From Tidjanibacter sp. (GTDB lineage: Bacteria > Bacteroidota > Bacteroidia > Bacteroidales > Rikenellaceae), in NCBI GenBank assembly GCA_017466345.1, contig JAFTUI010000024.1, forward strand, positions 93,410 to 157,409: DNA of 64,000 bases, written 5' to 3'. The notes under the pieces were generated by a model. That model made no database searches, was not told the origin of the DNA, and worked only from the letters and a program-made list of their open reading frames with translations. The translations under genes and the position numbers were made by a program. Shown here piece by piece: positions 56,329 to 64,000 of this stretch. Numbering within the stretch: the first letter of the stretch is position 1; every line of letters starts with the position of its first letter.

Positions 56329-57261
56329 TTAGTCTATTTCTTCATCTATAAAGTAGTGGTTACGCTCGGGAGCGTTGCGATTGATGAGTTCGCCCAAGAA
56401 GCCCGCCAAAAAGAGTACCACACCCAGCAATATAGCCACAAGGCTGAGGTAGAAGAGCGGTTGGTTAGTAAGCGGGTTGCCGAGCGTGAATTTCTGCACG
56501 ATAATCCACACCACCGACACAAAGCCCACAAGGAACATCAGCGTTCCGGCACCGCCGAAGAAGTACATTGGCGAGCGACCATACTTCGACACGAACATAA
56601 CTGTAATGAGGTCGAGGTAGCCTTTGAGGAGCCTCTCCCAGCCATACTTCGACACACCAAACTTGCGGGGATAGTGCGTCACCGCCTTCTCGCCAATGCG
56701 TCCAAAGCCCGCTCTCTTGGCAAGAATAGGAATATAGCGGTGCATCTCGCCATAGACCTCGATACTCTTGACAACCTTTTGGCGGTAGGCTTTGAGTCCG
56801 CAGTTGAAGTCGTGCAGTTTTATGCCCGAAGCCCAGCGGCAGGTTGCGTTGAAGAATTTACTCGGCAGGGTTTTGGCTTTGGGATCGTGGCGGGTGCGCT
56901 TCCAGCCCGACACCATATCGTAGCCCTCCTCCACTATCATCTTGTAGAGTGAGGGTATCTCGTCTGGCGAGTCCTGCAAGTCGGCATCCATCGTGATAAC
57001 CACATCGCCTTCGGCACGCTCGAAGCCGCAGTAGAGGGCGGCACTCTTGCCGTAGTTGGTGCGGAAGCGCACAGCCTTAACCCTCTGGTCGCTCTGGGCA
57101 AGGCGGTCCACAACGCTCCACGAAGAGTCGGTGCTGCCGTCATCAATAAAGAGCAACTCGAAGGAGTAGCCCTCCTTCTCCATCACTCGCACAATCCACG
57201 AGTAGAGTTCGCCCAGCGACTCTTCCTCGTTCAGCAGAGGTATTACTACACTAATATCCAT
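56329..57261 (-). CDS. GT2 polyprenyl-phosphate glycosyltransferase (GtrB/DPM1-like)
   Basis: A 310-residue membrane-anchored glycosyltransferase. It starts MDISVVIPLLNEEESL, with the nucleotide-binding FIDDGSTDSSW, the metal motif TMDADLQDSPDE and the acceptor region SGWKRTRHDP. Two C-terminal transmembrane helices span about 230-295. The family moves a sugar from NDP-sugar to undecaprenyl phosphate for later transfer outside the membrane. The sugar is not predictable. It lies between the DUF4293 and DUF4199 genes. Confidence 0.93.
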   Translation of the reverse strand: MDISVVIPLLNEEESLGELYSWIVRVMEKEGYSFELLFIDDGSTDSSWSVVDRLAQSDQRVKAVRFRTNYGKSAALYCGFERAEGDVVITMDADLQDSPDEIPSLYKMIVEEGYDMVSGWKRTRHDPKAKTLPSKFFNATCRWASGIKLHDFNCGLKAYRQKVVKSIEVYGEMHRYIPILAKRAGFGRIGEKAVTHYPRKFGVSKYGWERLLKGYLDLITVMFVSKYGRSPMYFFGGAGTLMFLVGFVSVVWIIVQKFTLGNPLTNQPLFYLSLVAILLGVVLFLAGFLGELINRNAPERNHYFIDEEID

Positions 57262-57269
57262 AGACTCTA

Positions 57270-57827
57270 CTATTGGTTTTCGTTATTGTTCTGCTCGGGG
57301 GCAAAAATATCGGGCTGGCGGCGGGTCAGCAGTGAGAGGCACAAGCCCATAAGCAGACCAAAGAATGCGTTACTCAACACCGAAGAGACAGTCAGCAGCA
57401 AAGGATTCACAACCGATGCTCGCATCATCTGATAGGTGCTATCGAACTCCTCGGCAGGGAGTAAGTCCTGCATATCTGCCATAACCATATCGACACTCGC
57501 CAGCACCTCCTCGCGGATGAAAAAGTTTGCCATAACAGCCGAATAGACACCGCTAATGACACCCACAAAAAGCATCATAGCAACCACAAAGCCAACGCCT
57601 CTGCCATAGGTAAAGCCCTCGGCAGCACTATGCTGAGTGGCAAATTTGCGCATCAGACCAAACACCAAGAGGATAGTCACAACGGTCGAAGCAAAGTTGA
57701 TAATAGATACAAGCGTTGTCTTTTCGCCCGCAAACTGCAACACTATCGAAAAAGCGACCGTTACAAGTCCAACCAAGGTGCCACCTTTGAGCGCCTCGAA
57801 CCAAAAATTTTTTCTGCTTTCGTTCAT
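57270..57827 (-). CDS. DUF4199 membrane protein
   Basis: A 185-residue membrane protein with four hydrophobic helices and the DUF4199 layout: FWFEALKGGTLVGLVTVAFS near the N-terminus, GFTYGRGVGFVVAMMLFVGV in the middle, and a soluble loop (residues about 105-145) before the last helix. Function unknown. It lies 8 bases upstream of the GT2 gene, and in this phylum such genes often neighbour DPM1-like transferases. It may help that enzyme, by inference. Confidence 0.88.
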   Translation of the reverse strand: MNESRKNFWFEALKGGTLVGLVTVAFSIVLQFAGEKTTLVSIINFASTVVTILLVFGLMRKFATQHSAAEGFTYGRGVGFVVAMMLFVGVISGVYSAVMANFFIREEVLASVDMVMADMQDLLPAEEFDSTYQMMRASVVNPLLLTVSSVLSNAFFGLLMGLCLSLLTRRQPDIFAPEQNNNENQ

Positions 57828-57873
57828 ATCTTTATGCTTTTTTATTGTCTACTAAGTAACTCTTTATTTTGAA

Positions 57874-58482
57874 TTATTTTAGTTCTCCTCCTCCCTCGCG
57901 CAAGACTTCGGGTTCATCGCCCGTAAGATCCACAAGAGTTGTGGGAACAAGCGAACCATAGCCGCCATCTATTACCAAATCCACACTCTGCATATACCTT
58001 TCGGCAATGAGTTCGGGATCTGTGGTGTACTCCACAACCTCGTCATCATCCTTTACCGAGGCGGTAGCCAGCGGGAAACCCAATCGCTCGATAATAGCCA
58101 GAGGAATCTGATTGTCGGGAATCCTCACACCCACCGTCTTACGCCCCGATAGAGCCTTGTCGGGCACTTTGCTTGACGGCTCCAAGATAAACGTAAAAGC
58201 ACCGGGAGTATTGCGTTTGAGGGTTTTGAATTGCGCATTGTCGATGCGGGCAAACTTATCTACCATAGAGATGTCGGAGCAGACTATGGTGAGCAGTTTT
58301 TCATCACGCCCACTGAGCGAACGCAACTTTTCTACTGCCTTAGTGCTCTTCAACAGGGCACCAAAAGCATATACGCCATCGGTTGGGTAGATTATAACAC
58401 CGTCATTTTCGAGCACCTTTACAACTTTGGCTATTTCGCGCTCCGAGGGATTTTGTGGGTAGATTTTAACCGTTTGTGACAT
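57874..58482 (-). CDS. L-threonylcarbamoyladenylate synthase family (TsaC/YrdC)
   Basis: A 202-residue Sua5/YciO/YrdC fold protein, expected to make threonylcarbamoyl-AMP for the t6A37 modification of tRNAs. The key blocks are GVIIYPTDGVYAFGA, KLLTIVCSDISMV, TPGAFTFILEPSSKVP, TVGVRIPDNQIPLAI and PLATASVKDD. It lacks the Sua5 C-terminal domain, as TsaC does. YciO-like paralogues are possible and cannot be excluded. Confidence 0.9.
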   Translation of the reverse strand: MSQTVKIYPQNPSEREIAKVVKVLENDGVIIYPTDGVYAFGALLKSTKAVEKLRSLSGRDEKLLTIVCSDISMVDKFARIDNAQFKTLKRNTPGAFTFILEPSSKVPDKALSGRKTVGVRIPDNQIPLAIIERLGFPLATASVKDDDEVVEYTTDPELIAERYMQSVDLVIDGGYGSLVPTTLVDLTGDEPEVLREGGGELK

Positions 58483-58513
58483 ATACGAAAGTACTTATAG
58501 TCAATAGAATTAC

Positions 58514-58603
58514 TCTTATTTTGATTGTTTTGGCAAAAATTTTCGAGGATTTTTTGAAAGTTGCCCGAAGGAGCATAGCGGGACTATGTAACTGAGGGAA
58601 CTT
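58514..58603. repeat. 90-bp direct repeat, copy 1
   Basis: The first of two 90-base copies (second at 58646) that differ at two positions, with a period of 132 bases. Each contains an inverted-repeat core, CATAG and CTATG around CGGGA, inside GTTGCCC and GGGAAC arms. The stretch between the tsaC-like gene and SRP RNA holds no gene. Confidence 0.9.
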
Positions 58604-58645
58604 GCAAAATACCCAAAAGAACGAAAATCGCACAAATCAACATCC

Positions 58646-58735
58646 TCTTATTTTGATTGTTTTGGCAAAGATTTTCGAGGATTTTTTGGAAGTTGCCCGA
58701 AGGAGCATAGCGGGACTATGTAACTGAGGGAACTT
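58646..58735. repeat. 90-bp direct repeat, copy 2
   Basis: The second copy of the same unit, ending 44 bases before the SRP RNA 3' end. The shared flanks beyond the 90 bases diverge. Confidence 0.9.
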
Positions 58736-58779
58736 ACAAAAAATACCGAAAAGAGTGCCAAAACAACTAAATAAAAAAA

Positions 58780-58875
58780 GGGTAAGCTACTTATATCGCA
58801 CCGCTACAACCACCTACCCTTGCTCTCTTCCAAGCCTGGGGGATTCAGCAGGAGCTGGTCGTATAAGACTTACCC
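58780..58875 (-). ncRNA. ffs: Signal recognition particle RNA (4.5S)
   Basis: A 96-base RNA on the minus strand. The 5' GGGTAAG and 3' CTTACCC ends pair, as do the next segments CTTATA and TATAAG. The conserved SRP helix 8 core is recognisable: CAGGCTTGGAAGAGAGCA has a GGAA tetraloop, a CUU/GAG stem, and the CAGG and AGCA internal loop needed for Ffh binding. A T7 run follows the 3' end as a terminator. The RNA targets Ffh to ribosomes making membrane proteins. Confidence 0.88.
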
Positions 58876-58881
58876 GAGGTG

Positions 58882-58912
58882 CAAATGTACAATTTTTTCT
58901 TATTTTTGCAAA
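58882..58912 (-). promoter_or_regulatory. Promoter of SRP RNA
   Basis: On the minus strand -33 TTTG (58912-58909) and -7 TACATTTG (58889-58882) are separated by 19 bases, a full consensus match, 7 bases before the RNA 5' end. Confidence 0.85.
58901..58908 (+). promoter_or_regulatory. Promoter -7 box for mltG, overlapping the ffs promoter
   Basis: TATTTTTG matches TAnnTTTG on the plus strand inside the spacer of the ffs promoter. The start codon is only 18 bases downstream, so the leader would be very short. Confidence 0.55.
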
Positions 58913-58926
58913 AAATTTTGAACTTT

Positions 58927-59949
58927 ATGGCAAACAAACATCGCAAATCATTTGGCGGCATCTCGCTTATAGTGCTGATTGGCATAGTGTTGGCACTTGG
59001 CGCACTATGGTTGGCGGGCAAGCCTTGCGTGGAGCAAGATACCGATATTTATATTCCTACGGGCTCTTCCTACGTCTCGGTAGTGGAAATTCTCGATGAG
59101 GCAGGAGTGGAAAGGCTCGGCATTATCGACTTTGTAGGCAAGCTCAAAAAACTCGACCGCAACCCCAAGGCGGGACACTACCTCCTGCCCAAAGGAGCAA
59201 GCCCAATGGATGTTGTGAATATGTTGCGTAGCGGTGCCCAGAAGCCCGTAAGGCTCACCTTTAATAATACTCGCACCCTGCAAGATTTGGCAGGTCGCAT
59301 AGCAGAGCAGATAGAGGCAGATAGCCTTACTCTCCTTGCGCACCTTTCAGCCCCCGAGACTGCCAAGAAATACAACCTCTCGCAAGAGGAGGTCATCGGA
59401 CTCTTCATCCCCAACACCTACGAGGTGTGGTGGAATATCTCGCCCGAAGCACTCACTGACCGTATGGCGAAGGAGTGGAAGAGGTTTTGGAACGAAGAGC
59501 GCACCAAGAAGCTCTCGCGCACAAAACTCTCCAAAATGGAGGTCATAACGCTTGCTTCGATAGTCTACGAGGAGACCAAGAATGTGGGCGAGATGCCCAA
59601 AATTGCAGGCGTATATATCAACCGTCTTAGGCTCGGTATGCCCTTGCAGGCTTGCCCAACTGCCAAATATGCCGTTGGCGACTTCACGATTAAGCGTGTG
59701 CTACACAAACACACTCAGGTAAAATCGCCCTACAACACATACCTCAACAAGGGGCTTACCCCGGGACCCATCTGTACACCTTCCATTGCGGCAATAGATG
59801 CTGTGCTGAACTACTCTGACCACAGTTATCTCTATTTCTGCGCCAAAGAGGATTTTTCGGGCACACACTACTTCTCCAAAACACTCTCGGAGCACAACCG
59901 CTATGCTGCACGCTACACTAAGGCTCTAAAAAAGTCGGGGATAAAATAG
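58927..59949 (+). CDS. mltG: Endolytic murein transglycosylase MltG
   Basis: A 340-residue inner-membrane protein that cuts nascent glycan strands and helps terminate peptidoglycan elongation. I start at the ATG at 58927 (MANKHRKSFGG), 18 bases after the -7 box. An upstream start at 58879 would lie within the promoter. One transmembrane helix (about 10-32) is followed by a LysM-like part and the YceG domain. The catalytic region is ITLASIVYEETKNVGEMPKI (Glu in VYEE) followed by VYINRLRLGMPLQACPT and TPGPICTPS. Confidence 0.93.
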   Translation: MANKHRKSFGGISLIVLIGIVLALGALWLAGKPCVEQDTDIYIPTGSSYVSVVEILDEAGVERLGIIDFVGKLKKLDRNPKAGHYLLPKGASPMDVVNMLRSGAQKPVRLTFNNTRTLQDLAGRIAEQIEADSLTLLAHLSAPETAKKYNLSQEEVIGLFIPNTYEVWWNISPEALTDRMAKEWKRFWNEERTKKLSRTKLSKMEVITLASIVYEETKNVGEMPKIAGVYINRLRLGMPLQACPTAKYAVGDFTIKRVLHKHTQVKSPYNTYLNKGLTPGPICTPSIAAIDAVLNYSDHSYLYFCAKEDFSGTHYFSKTLSEHNRYAARYTKALKKSGIK

Positions 59950-60007
59950 GCGGTATTTTTCGGGTTTATTACTACCTTTGTAGGGAATAAAAATAAAGAG
60001 TATCACG

Positions 60008-61060
60008 ATGCGCAACCTTAAATCCATCATAGAGAGCCCACACCCCACCATTGCAGGCCCTTGCAGTGCCGAGAGCCGAGAGCAGGTGCTCACTATTGCA
60101 CAAAGGCTTGCCGCCACGGGCAGGGTAGATGTTCTGCGTGCGGGAGTGTGGAAACCTCGCACAAGCCCCAACTCGTTTGAGGGAGCAGGCGATGCGGCTT
60201 TGGAGTGGCTCCGCGAGGCTCGGGAGATTACGGGACTGCCCGTAGCCACCGAAGTTGCCACAGCACAACACGTCAGGAAGGCTACCGAGGCGGGAGTGGA
60301 TATGCTTTGGATAGGTGCACGCACCGCCAACAACCCTTTCAGTGTGCAGGAGATTGCCGAGGCTCTCGAAGGCTCACAAATCCCCGTGTTTGTGAAGAAC
60401 CCCACAAGTGCTGATGTGGAGTTGTGGATTGGAGCAGTTGAGAGGTTGCAGAGGTGTGGTGTAGAGAACATAGGGCTCATACATCGTGGCTTTGCGGGCT
60501 ACACCTCGGTGGGCAACTACCGCAATGCTCCTCTGTGGGGTGTTGCTTTGGAGATGAAGCGCCGAATGCCCCACCTTAGGATGATTTGCGACCCCTCGCA
60601 CATCTGCGGCAACCGCGAAGGGCTTCTTTCGGTGGCTCAGCAGGCTGCTGACCTCGACTATGGCGGCGTGATGATTGAGTGCCACCCAACGCCCGATTGT
60701 GCGCTGAGCGATGCCGAGCAACAGATAACTCCTGAGGAGTTGGAGCGACTCTTAGGGCAGATTGTGTGGAAGAGCACATCGTCCGATTCTACACTCTGCA
60801 AGAGCGAACTCGAAAGGCTGAGGGGCGCAATAGACCGCCTCGATGAGGAGATTTTCTCGCTCATTGCCCGCCGAATGGACATCTCGGACCAAATAGGAGC
60901 CATCAAACGCCAAAATAACCTCACTATTTTGCAGTCCAACCGCTGGCAAGAGGTTGTAGATAGGGTAACAGCCCACACCCAGCAACTCGGACTGAGCAAA
61001 GAGTGTACAACCAAAATACTCAATGCCATACACTTAGAGAGCATTGAACGTCAAAAATAG
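60008..61060 (+). CDS. DAHP synthase fused to type II chorismate mutase
   Basis: A 350-residue bifunctional shikimate and phenylalanine/tyrosine pathway protein. Residues about 1-260 form a type I-beta-like DAHP synthase (PTIAGPCSAESREQ, RAGVWKPRTSPNSFEG, FVKNPTSADV, CDPSHICGNREG, VMIECHPTPDCALSDAEQQ), which joins PEP and erythrose-4-phosphate. Residues about 265-350 form an AroQ-type chorismate mutase (LERLRGAIDRLDEEIFSLIARRM). The fused mutase may act as an allosteric sensor, as is known for such enzymes. It lies upstream of the aroDA and aroC genes. Confidence 0.95.
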   Translation: MRNLKSIIESPHPTIAGPCSAESREQVLTIAQRLAATGRVDVLRAGVWKPRTSPNSFEGAGDAALEWLREAREITGLPVATEVATAQHVRKATEAGVDMLWIGARTANNPFSVQEIAEALEGSQIPVFVKNPTSADVELWIGAVERLQRCGVENIGLIHRGFAGYTSVGNYRNAPLWGVALEMKRRMPHLRMICDPSHICGNREGLLSVAQQAADLDYGGVMIECHPTPDCALSDAEQQITPEELERLLGQIVWKSTSSDSTLCKSELERLRGAIDRLDEEIFSLIARRMDISDQIGAIKRQNNLTILQSNRWQEVVDRVTAHTQQLGLSKECTTKILNAIHLESIERQK

Positions 61061-61091
61061 CCCCATACAATAGTCCATAGGCAATACACGA

Positions 61092-63008
61092 ATGGATATT
61101 TGTCTTAGCATATCCCAACGCAACCCTGCAAGGTGGCTCACGCTCGCAAAGAGCCAGCCGCTGGTGGAGTTGCGCTGTGACCTTATGGGTATCTCGCAGG
61201 GCGAGTTAAAAGGGCTACTGAGCCACTGTAACCAAGCGATTGTCACTTGCCACAGCGAGGACAGAGAATATGCTTTGGGGATATACCTCGCAGCCATTGA
61301 GGCGGGTGCGTGGGCGGTGGATGTTGACTACCTTAGCCCACACGATTTCCGCCAAAGAATAGCCGCAGAGGCACACCAAAAGGGCGTGAAAGTTATCTTC
61401 TCGCGCCACTACACCAACACTCCCCCACTCGAAGAACTTGTGGCAACTGCCGAGGGAATGTTTGCCGAGGGGTGCGACATTGCCAAAGTTATCACTACCG
61501 CCACCACAACTGCCGAGGCACTTGTGCCTATGGGACTCTATGAGCACTTCGAGAGTGGCAGACTTGTAGCCTTTGCGATGGGTAGTGAGGGTGCTTTTAC
61601 GCGCCGACTATCACTCCTTAGGGGTGCACCCTACACCTACGCTGCTCCATCCGCAAAGGAACGCACCGCTGAGGGGCAACCCACAATCGAAGAGTTGGAG
61701 GAGTCACTTAGGGCGGGGTATGGTTTTGAGCACATCGCTCTCCCCCACTCCGCAACACCCCCCTGCTCCAAGAGTGAGGCACAAAGAGCCATAATACTTG
61801 CTACGCTTACGGAGGGCACAACAACAATAGAGAACTACACTCCTTGTGGCGACTCGCTGGCTGCCGAGGGTGTTGCTTTGGCACTTGGCGCACACATTTC
61901 CCACCCTACACCCTCCACGCTCCGCATTGAGGGCGTAGGAGTCGAGGGGGTACGCAAAAGGCTCTGCGAGGACAATCTGAGGCTTTCGGTGGGCGAATCG
62001 GCACTCCTTGCGAGGATGACATTGCCGATTGTGGCGTTGCTTGGTGGAAGGGCGACCATAGAGGGCGAGGGCACGCTGCTCGAACGCTCTTTGGCGGGCG
62101 ACATCGCCACACTCAATGGGCTTGGCGCAAACTATACTTCCGAGAACGGAAAACTCCCCATAACTATTCATTCGGGGGCAAAAATAGAGAATAAGATAAC
62201 CATTGACGGCAGCCACTCTTCGCAGAGCGTGACAGGTTGGATGCTGGCACTTGGCGCAACGGGTGGCGAGCACACTTTGGAGGTTACAAACCCCACAAGC
62301 CGCCCCTACATACTCCTCACCGCCCGAATGATGGAGCAGTTTGGGGCAAGCGTGACCATAGAGGGCGAAGAGAAACTTACCATAACCATAAACTCCGCAG
62401 GCTACCACTCGTCACACATAAGGCTCCGAGCCGATTGGTCGGGTGCATCCTACTTTGCGGCAGCCTTTGCGGTGGCTCAGAGCGGCAAGAGGATTGCCGA
62501 GTGCTACACCATCCGAGCCACAACCCACACCGAGCAGGCAGACGAGGCAGTGCTCGATATTTTGCGCTCTGCGGGGGCGGAGATTGAATACGGCGAGGGC
62601 GAGGTGCGATTTTTGCCCTCGGGCAGACTGAGGGGGTTTGACTATGATGCCACACACACTCCCGACCTTGTGCCAACGCTTGCGGTGCTGGCACTCTTCT
62701 GCGAGGGCTCTTCGCGCATTGGTGGGCTCTCTCGCCTACGCAACAAGGAGAGCAACCGCACCGAAGTGCTCGTGGAGAACCTTGTGGCATTGGGTGCACG
62801 GGTGGCAATAGAGGGCGATGAATTGGTGGTTTGGGGCACAAGCGACCTTCGCTCGGCACCCCTTAGGAGCCACAACGACCACCGCATAGCGATGGCTCTC
62901 GCAGTGGCAGCACTCTTTATGCCCCAAAAGCCCACGATTGACAATGTGGAGTGTGTGGCAAAATCCTTTCCCGACTTTTTTGAGCAACTAACAGCAAAAC
63001 AGAGATAA
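61092..63008 (+). CDS. Fused type I dehydroquinate dehydratase and EPSP synthase
   Basis: A 638-residue fusion. Residues about 1-215 form a type I dehydroquinate dehydratase (AroD) with the catalytic His in VIFSRHYTNTP and the Schiff-base Lys in CDIAKVITTA. Residues about 225-638 form EPSP synthase (AroA) with CSKSEAQRAIIL, SSQSVTGWMLAL, DWSGASYFAAAF, RLRNKESNRTEVL and SHNDHRIAMALAV. The usual NAGTxxR block is changed to VGESALLARMTLP. AroA and AroD catalyse non-consecutive steps with AroE and AroK between them, so the fusion may fix stoichiometry rather than channel. aroC starts 2 bases after its stop. Confidence 0.94.
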   Translation: MDICLSISQRNPARWLTLAKSQPLVELRCDLMGISQGELKGLLSHCNQAIVTCHSEDREYALGIYLAAIEAGAWAVDVDYLSPHDFRQRIAAEAHQKGVKVIFSRHYTNTPPLEELVATAEGMFAEGCDIAKVITTATTTAEALVPMGLYEHFESGRLVAFAMGSEGAFTRRLSLLRGAPYTYAAPSAKERTAEGQPTIEELEESLRAGYGFEHIALPHSATPPCSKSEAQRAIILATLTEGTTTIENYTPCGDSLAAEGVALALGAHISHPTPSTLRIEGVGVEGVRKRLCEDNLRLSVGESALLARMTLPIVALLGGRATIEGEGTLLERSLAGDIATLNGLGANYTSENGKLPITIHSGAKIENKITIDGSHSSQSVTGWMLALGATGGEHTLEVTNPTSRPYILLTARMMEQFGASVTIEGEEKLTITINSAGYHSSHIRLRADWSGASYFAAAFAVAQSGKRIAECYTIRATTHTEQADEAVLDILRSAGAEIEYGEGEVRFLPSGRLRGFDYDATHTPDLVPTLAVLALFCEGSSRIGGLSRLRNKESNRTEVLVENLVALGARVAIEGDELVVWGTSDLRSAPLRSHNDHRIAMALAVAALFMPQKPTIDNVECVAKSFPDFFEQLTAKQR

Positions 63009-63010
63009 CG

Positions 63011-63982
63011 ATGAACTCTTTTGGACACAATTTTCGCATTTCGCTCTTTGGCGAGTCGCACGGTGCGGCAGTAGGCGTAGTGATAGACGGAGTACCCGCA
63101 GGCATAGCCCTCACGGAGGCGGATTTTGCCGAGGATTTGGCACGCCGCAAGGGTGGCACGCTCGGTACAACCTCTCGCACCGAGCCCGATGAGCCCGAAC
63201 TGCTCAGTGGCATCTTCAACGGGCATACCACAGGCGCACCCGTAGCGATACTCTTCCGCAATCGCCATCAGCAGAGCGAGGACTACGCACCCCTTGCCCA
63301 CACGCCCCGTCCCGGACACGCCGATTGGGTGGCTGCCAAGAAGTTTGGCGGCTGGAATGACCCTCGTGGCGGAGGTCACTTCTCGGGCAGGCTTACGGTG
63401 GCTCTTGTGGCGGCAGGCGTGGTAGCCAAGAAGATTATGGGTGCGAAGATTACTGCCCGAGTGTGCGAGATTGGTGGCGAGAGCAACCCCGCAAAGTGGC
63501 AGGAGATGCTCACACAAGCCGCCTCGGATGGCGACTCACTCGGTGGCATCGTGGAGTGCCGAGCCGAGGGCGTGGGCGTAGGTCTTGGCGAGCCATTTTT
63601 CGACTCGTTGGAGAGTACCATAAGCCACCTCTTGTTCTCCATTCCCGGCATTAGGGGCGTGGAGTTTGGCGATGGCTTCGAGGCTGCACGCAAGCGTGGC
63701 TCGGAGCACAATGATCCCATCATCAGCCCCGATGGTACTACGGCGACCAATGGCGCAGGAGGTATCAATGGCGGCATCTCGAATGGCAACCCCATTGTGG
63801 TGCGCGTGGCAGTGAAGCCCACTTCGAGCATAAGGCGCGAGCAACACACTCTCAATACCCTCTCGGGTAGTGTGGAGCCCCTCAGCATTGGCGGCAGGCA
63901 CGACCTATGCATAGCCCTGCGTGCAGCAGTGGTTGTGGAGGCAGCGGTGGCTATTGCGCTGGCAGATGCAAGTGCGAATTGA
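63011..63982 (+). CDS. aroC: Chorismate synthase
   Basis: A 323-residue FMN-dependent lyase that converts EPSP to chorismate. It has SFGHNFRISLFGESHG at the start, ARRKGGTLGTTSRTEPDE (region near 39-58), HTPRPGHADWVAAKKFGG, DPRGGGHFSGRLT, GAGGINGGISNGNPIVVRVAVKPTSSI (region near 253-282) and GRHDLCIALRA. It is slightly shorter than the usual 350-390 residues, but the domain appears complete. It starts 2 bases after the aroDA stop. The stop codon lies in a TGAAAAT repeat. Confidence 0.96.
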   Translation: MNSFGHNFRISLFGESHGAAVGVVIDGVPAGIALTEADFAEDLARRKGGTLGTTSRTEPDEPELLSGIFNGHTTGAPVAILFRNRHQQSEDYAPLAHTPRPGHADWVAAKKFGGWNDPRGGGHFSGRLTVALVAAGVVAKKIMGAKITARVCEIGGESNPAKWQEMLTQAASDGDSLGGIVECRAEGVGVGLGEPFFDSLESTISHLLFSIPGIRGVEFGDGFEAARKRGSEHNDPIISPDGTTATNGAGGINGGISNGNPIVVRVAVKPTSSIRREQHTLNTLSGSVEPLSIGGRHDLCIALRAAVVVEAAVAIALADASAN

Positions 63983-64000
63983 AAATTGAAAATTGAAAAT
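63980..64000 (+). repeat. TGAAAAT heptamer repeat at the aroC stop
   Basis: Three tandem TGAAAAT units run to the end of the window, with the first TGA as the aroC stop codon, as also seen after mazG. Confidence 0.65.

Noticed and set aside
58514-58735. Small CRISPR array
   Set aside because: There are only two copies, far too long for repeats, and no cas genes are nearby.
58780-58875. Riboswitch or leader RNA for mltG on the plus strand
   Set aside because: The minus strand carries the SRP helix 8 core, a consensus promoter and a T run, which fits 4.5S RNA much better.

Overview
The window reads as chromosomal DNA from a member of the Bacteroidales. Supporting evidence includes TAnnTTTG-type -7 promoter boxes, outer-membrane receptors with CarboxypepD-like N-termini, DUF4199, DUF4293 and DUF4919 proteins, a DPP IV-type S9 peptidase, a clostripain-like lipoprotein, a fused DAHP synthase/chorismate mutase, and a tmRNA tag ending in YALAA. 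A gut genus such as Alistipes or another Rikenellaceae is plausible, but I cannot fix the genus. I see no tRNA, rRNA operon, insertion sequence, prophage or CRISPR array.

Layout. 1-6476 (+): a 5'-truncated Glu-rich protein, then rsmI, a DUF389 membrane protein, a lipid A-type acyltransferase, a GT2 glycosyltransferase and an NfeD/SPFH pair. 6572-9494 (-): a GH20 hexosaminidase and a divergent NamZ-like protein. 9596-16791 (+): mazG, a gamma-carbonic anhydrase, a LytS/LytTR two-component system, a Cys-rich repeat protein and a large outer-membrane receptor. 17000-25482 (-): a lipoprotein, then a candidate phosphate/polyphosphate locus (OprP-like porin, two CYTH-type proteins, an SLC13-type transporter and an unknown membrane protein), then a clostripain-family lipoprotein. 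25496-29268 (-): DUF4919 protein, dapA and ligA. 29436-34042 (+): a small acidic protein, a 50-residue peptide gene and a secreted multidomain nuclease split by an in-frame TGA. 34289-43688 (-): hydF, hydG, hydE, an EamA permease, a GNAT-like protein, udk, gyrB and an FtsE-like ATPase. 43840-45527 (+): a metallophosphoesterase and tmRNA. 45608-52424 (-): DUF362 lipoprotein, a CENC/His-rich metal-binding protein, a TonB-dependent receptor, DPP IV and nadC. 52571-55718 (+): a three-gene kinase / VWA / pseudokinase-WG cassette. 55878-58875 (-): DUF4293, GT2, DUF4199, a TsaC-type protein and SRP RNA. 58927-63982 (+): mltG and three shikimate-pathway genes, including a fused AroD-AroA.

Most interesting points. 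(1) The overlapping kinase-VWA-pseudokinase/WG cassette resembles a stripped-down TerY-type phosphosignalling triad without a phosphatase. (2) The porin / paired CYTH / SLC13 locus suggests a dedicated phosphate or polyphosphate system, and both SNT motifs of its transporter are altered. (3) ligA and the secreted nuclease each carry an in-frame stop with intact coding sequence beyond it. (4) A two-component system sits beside a protein with six 16-residue Cys-rich repeats. (5) Several unusual inverted repeats occur, including a perfect 23-bp-arm palindrome that contains the tmRNA 3' end and a pair of mutually complementary hairpins after the kinase cassette.
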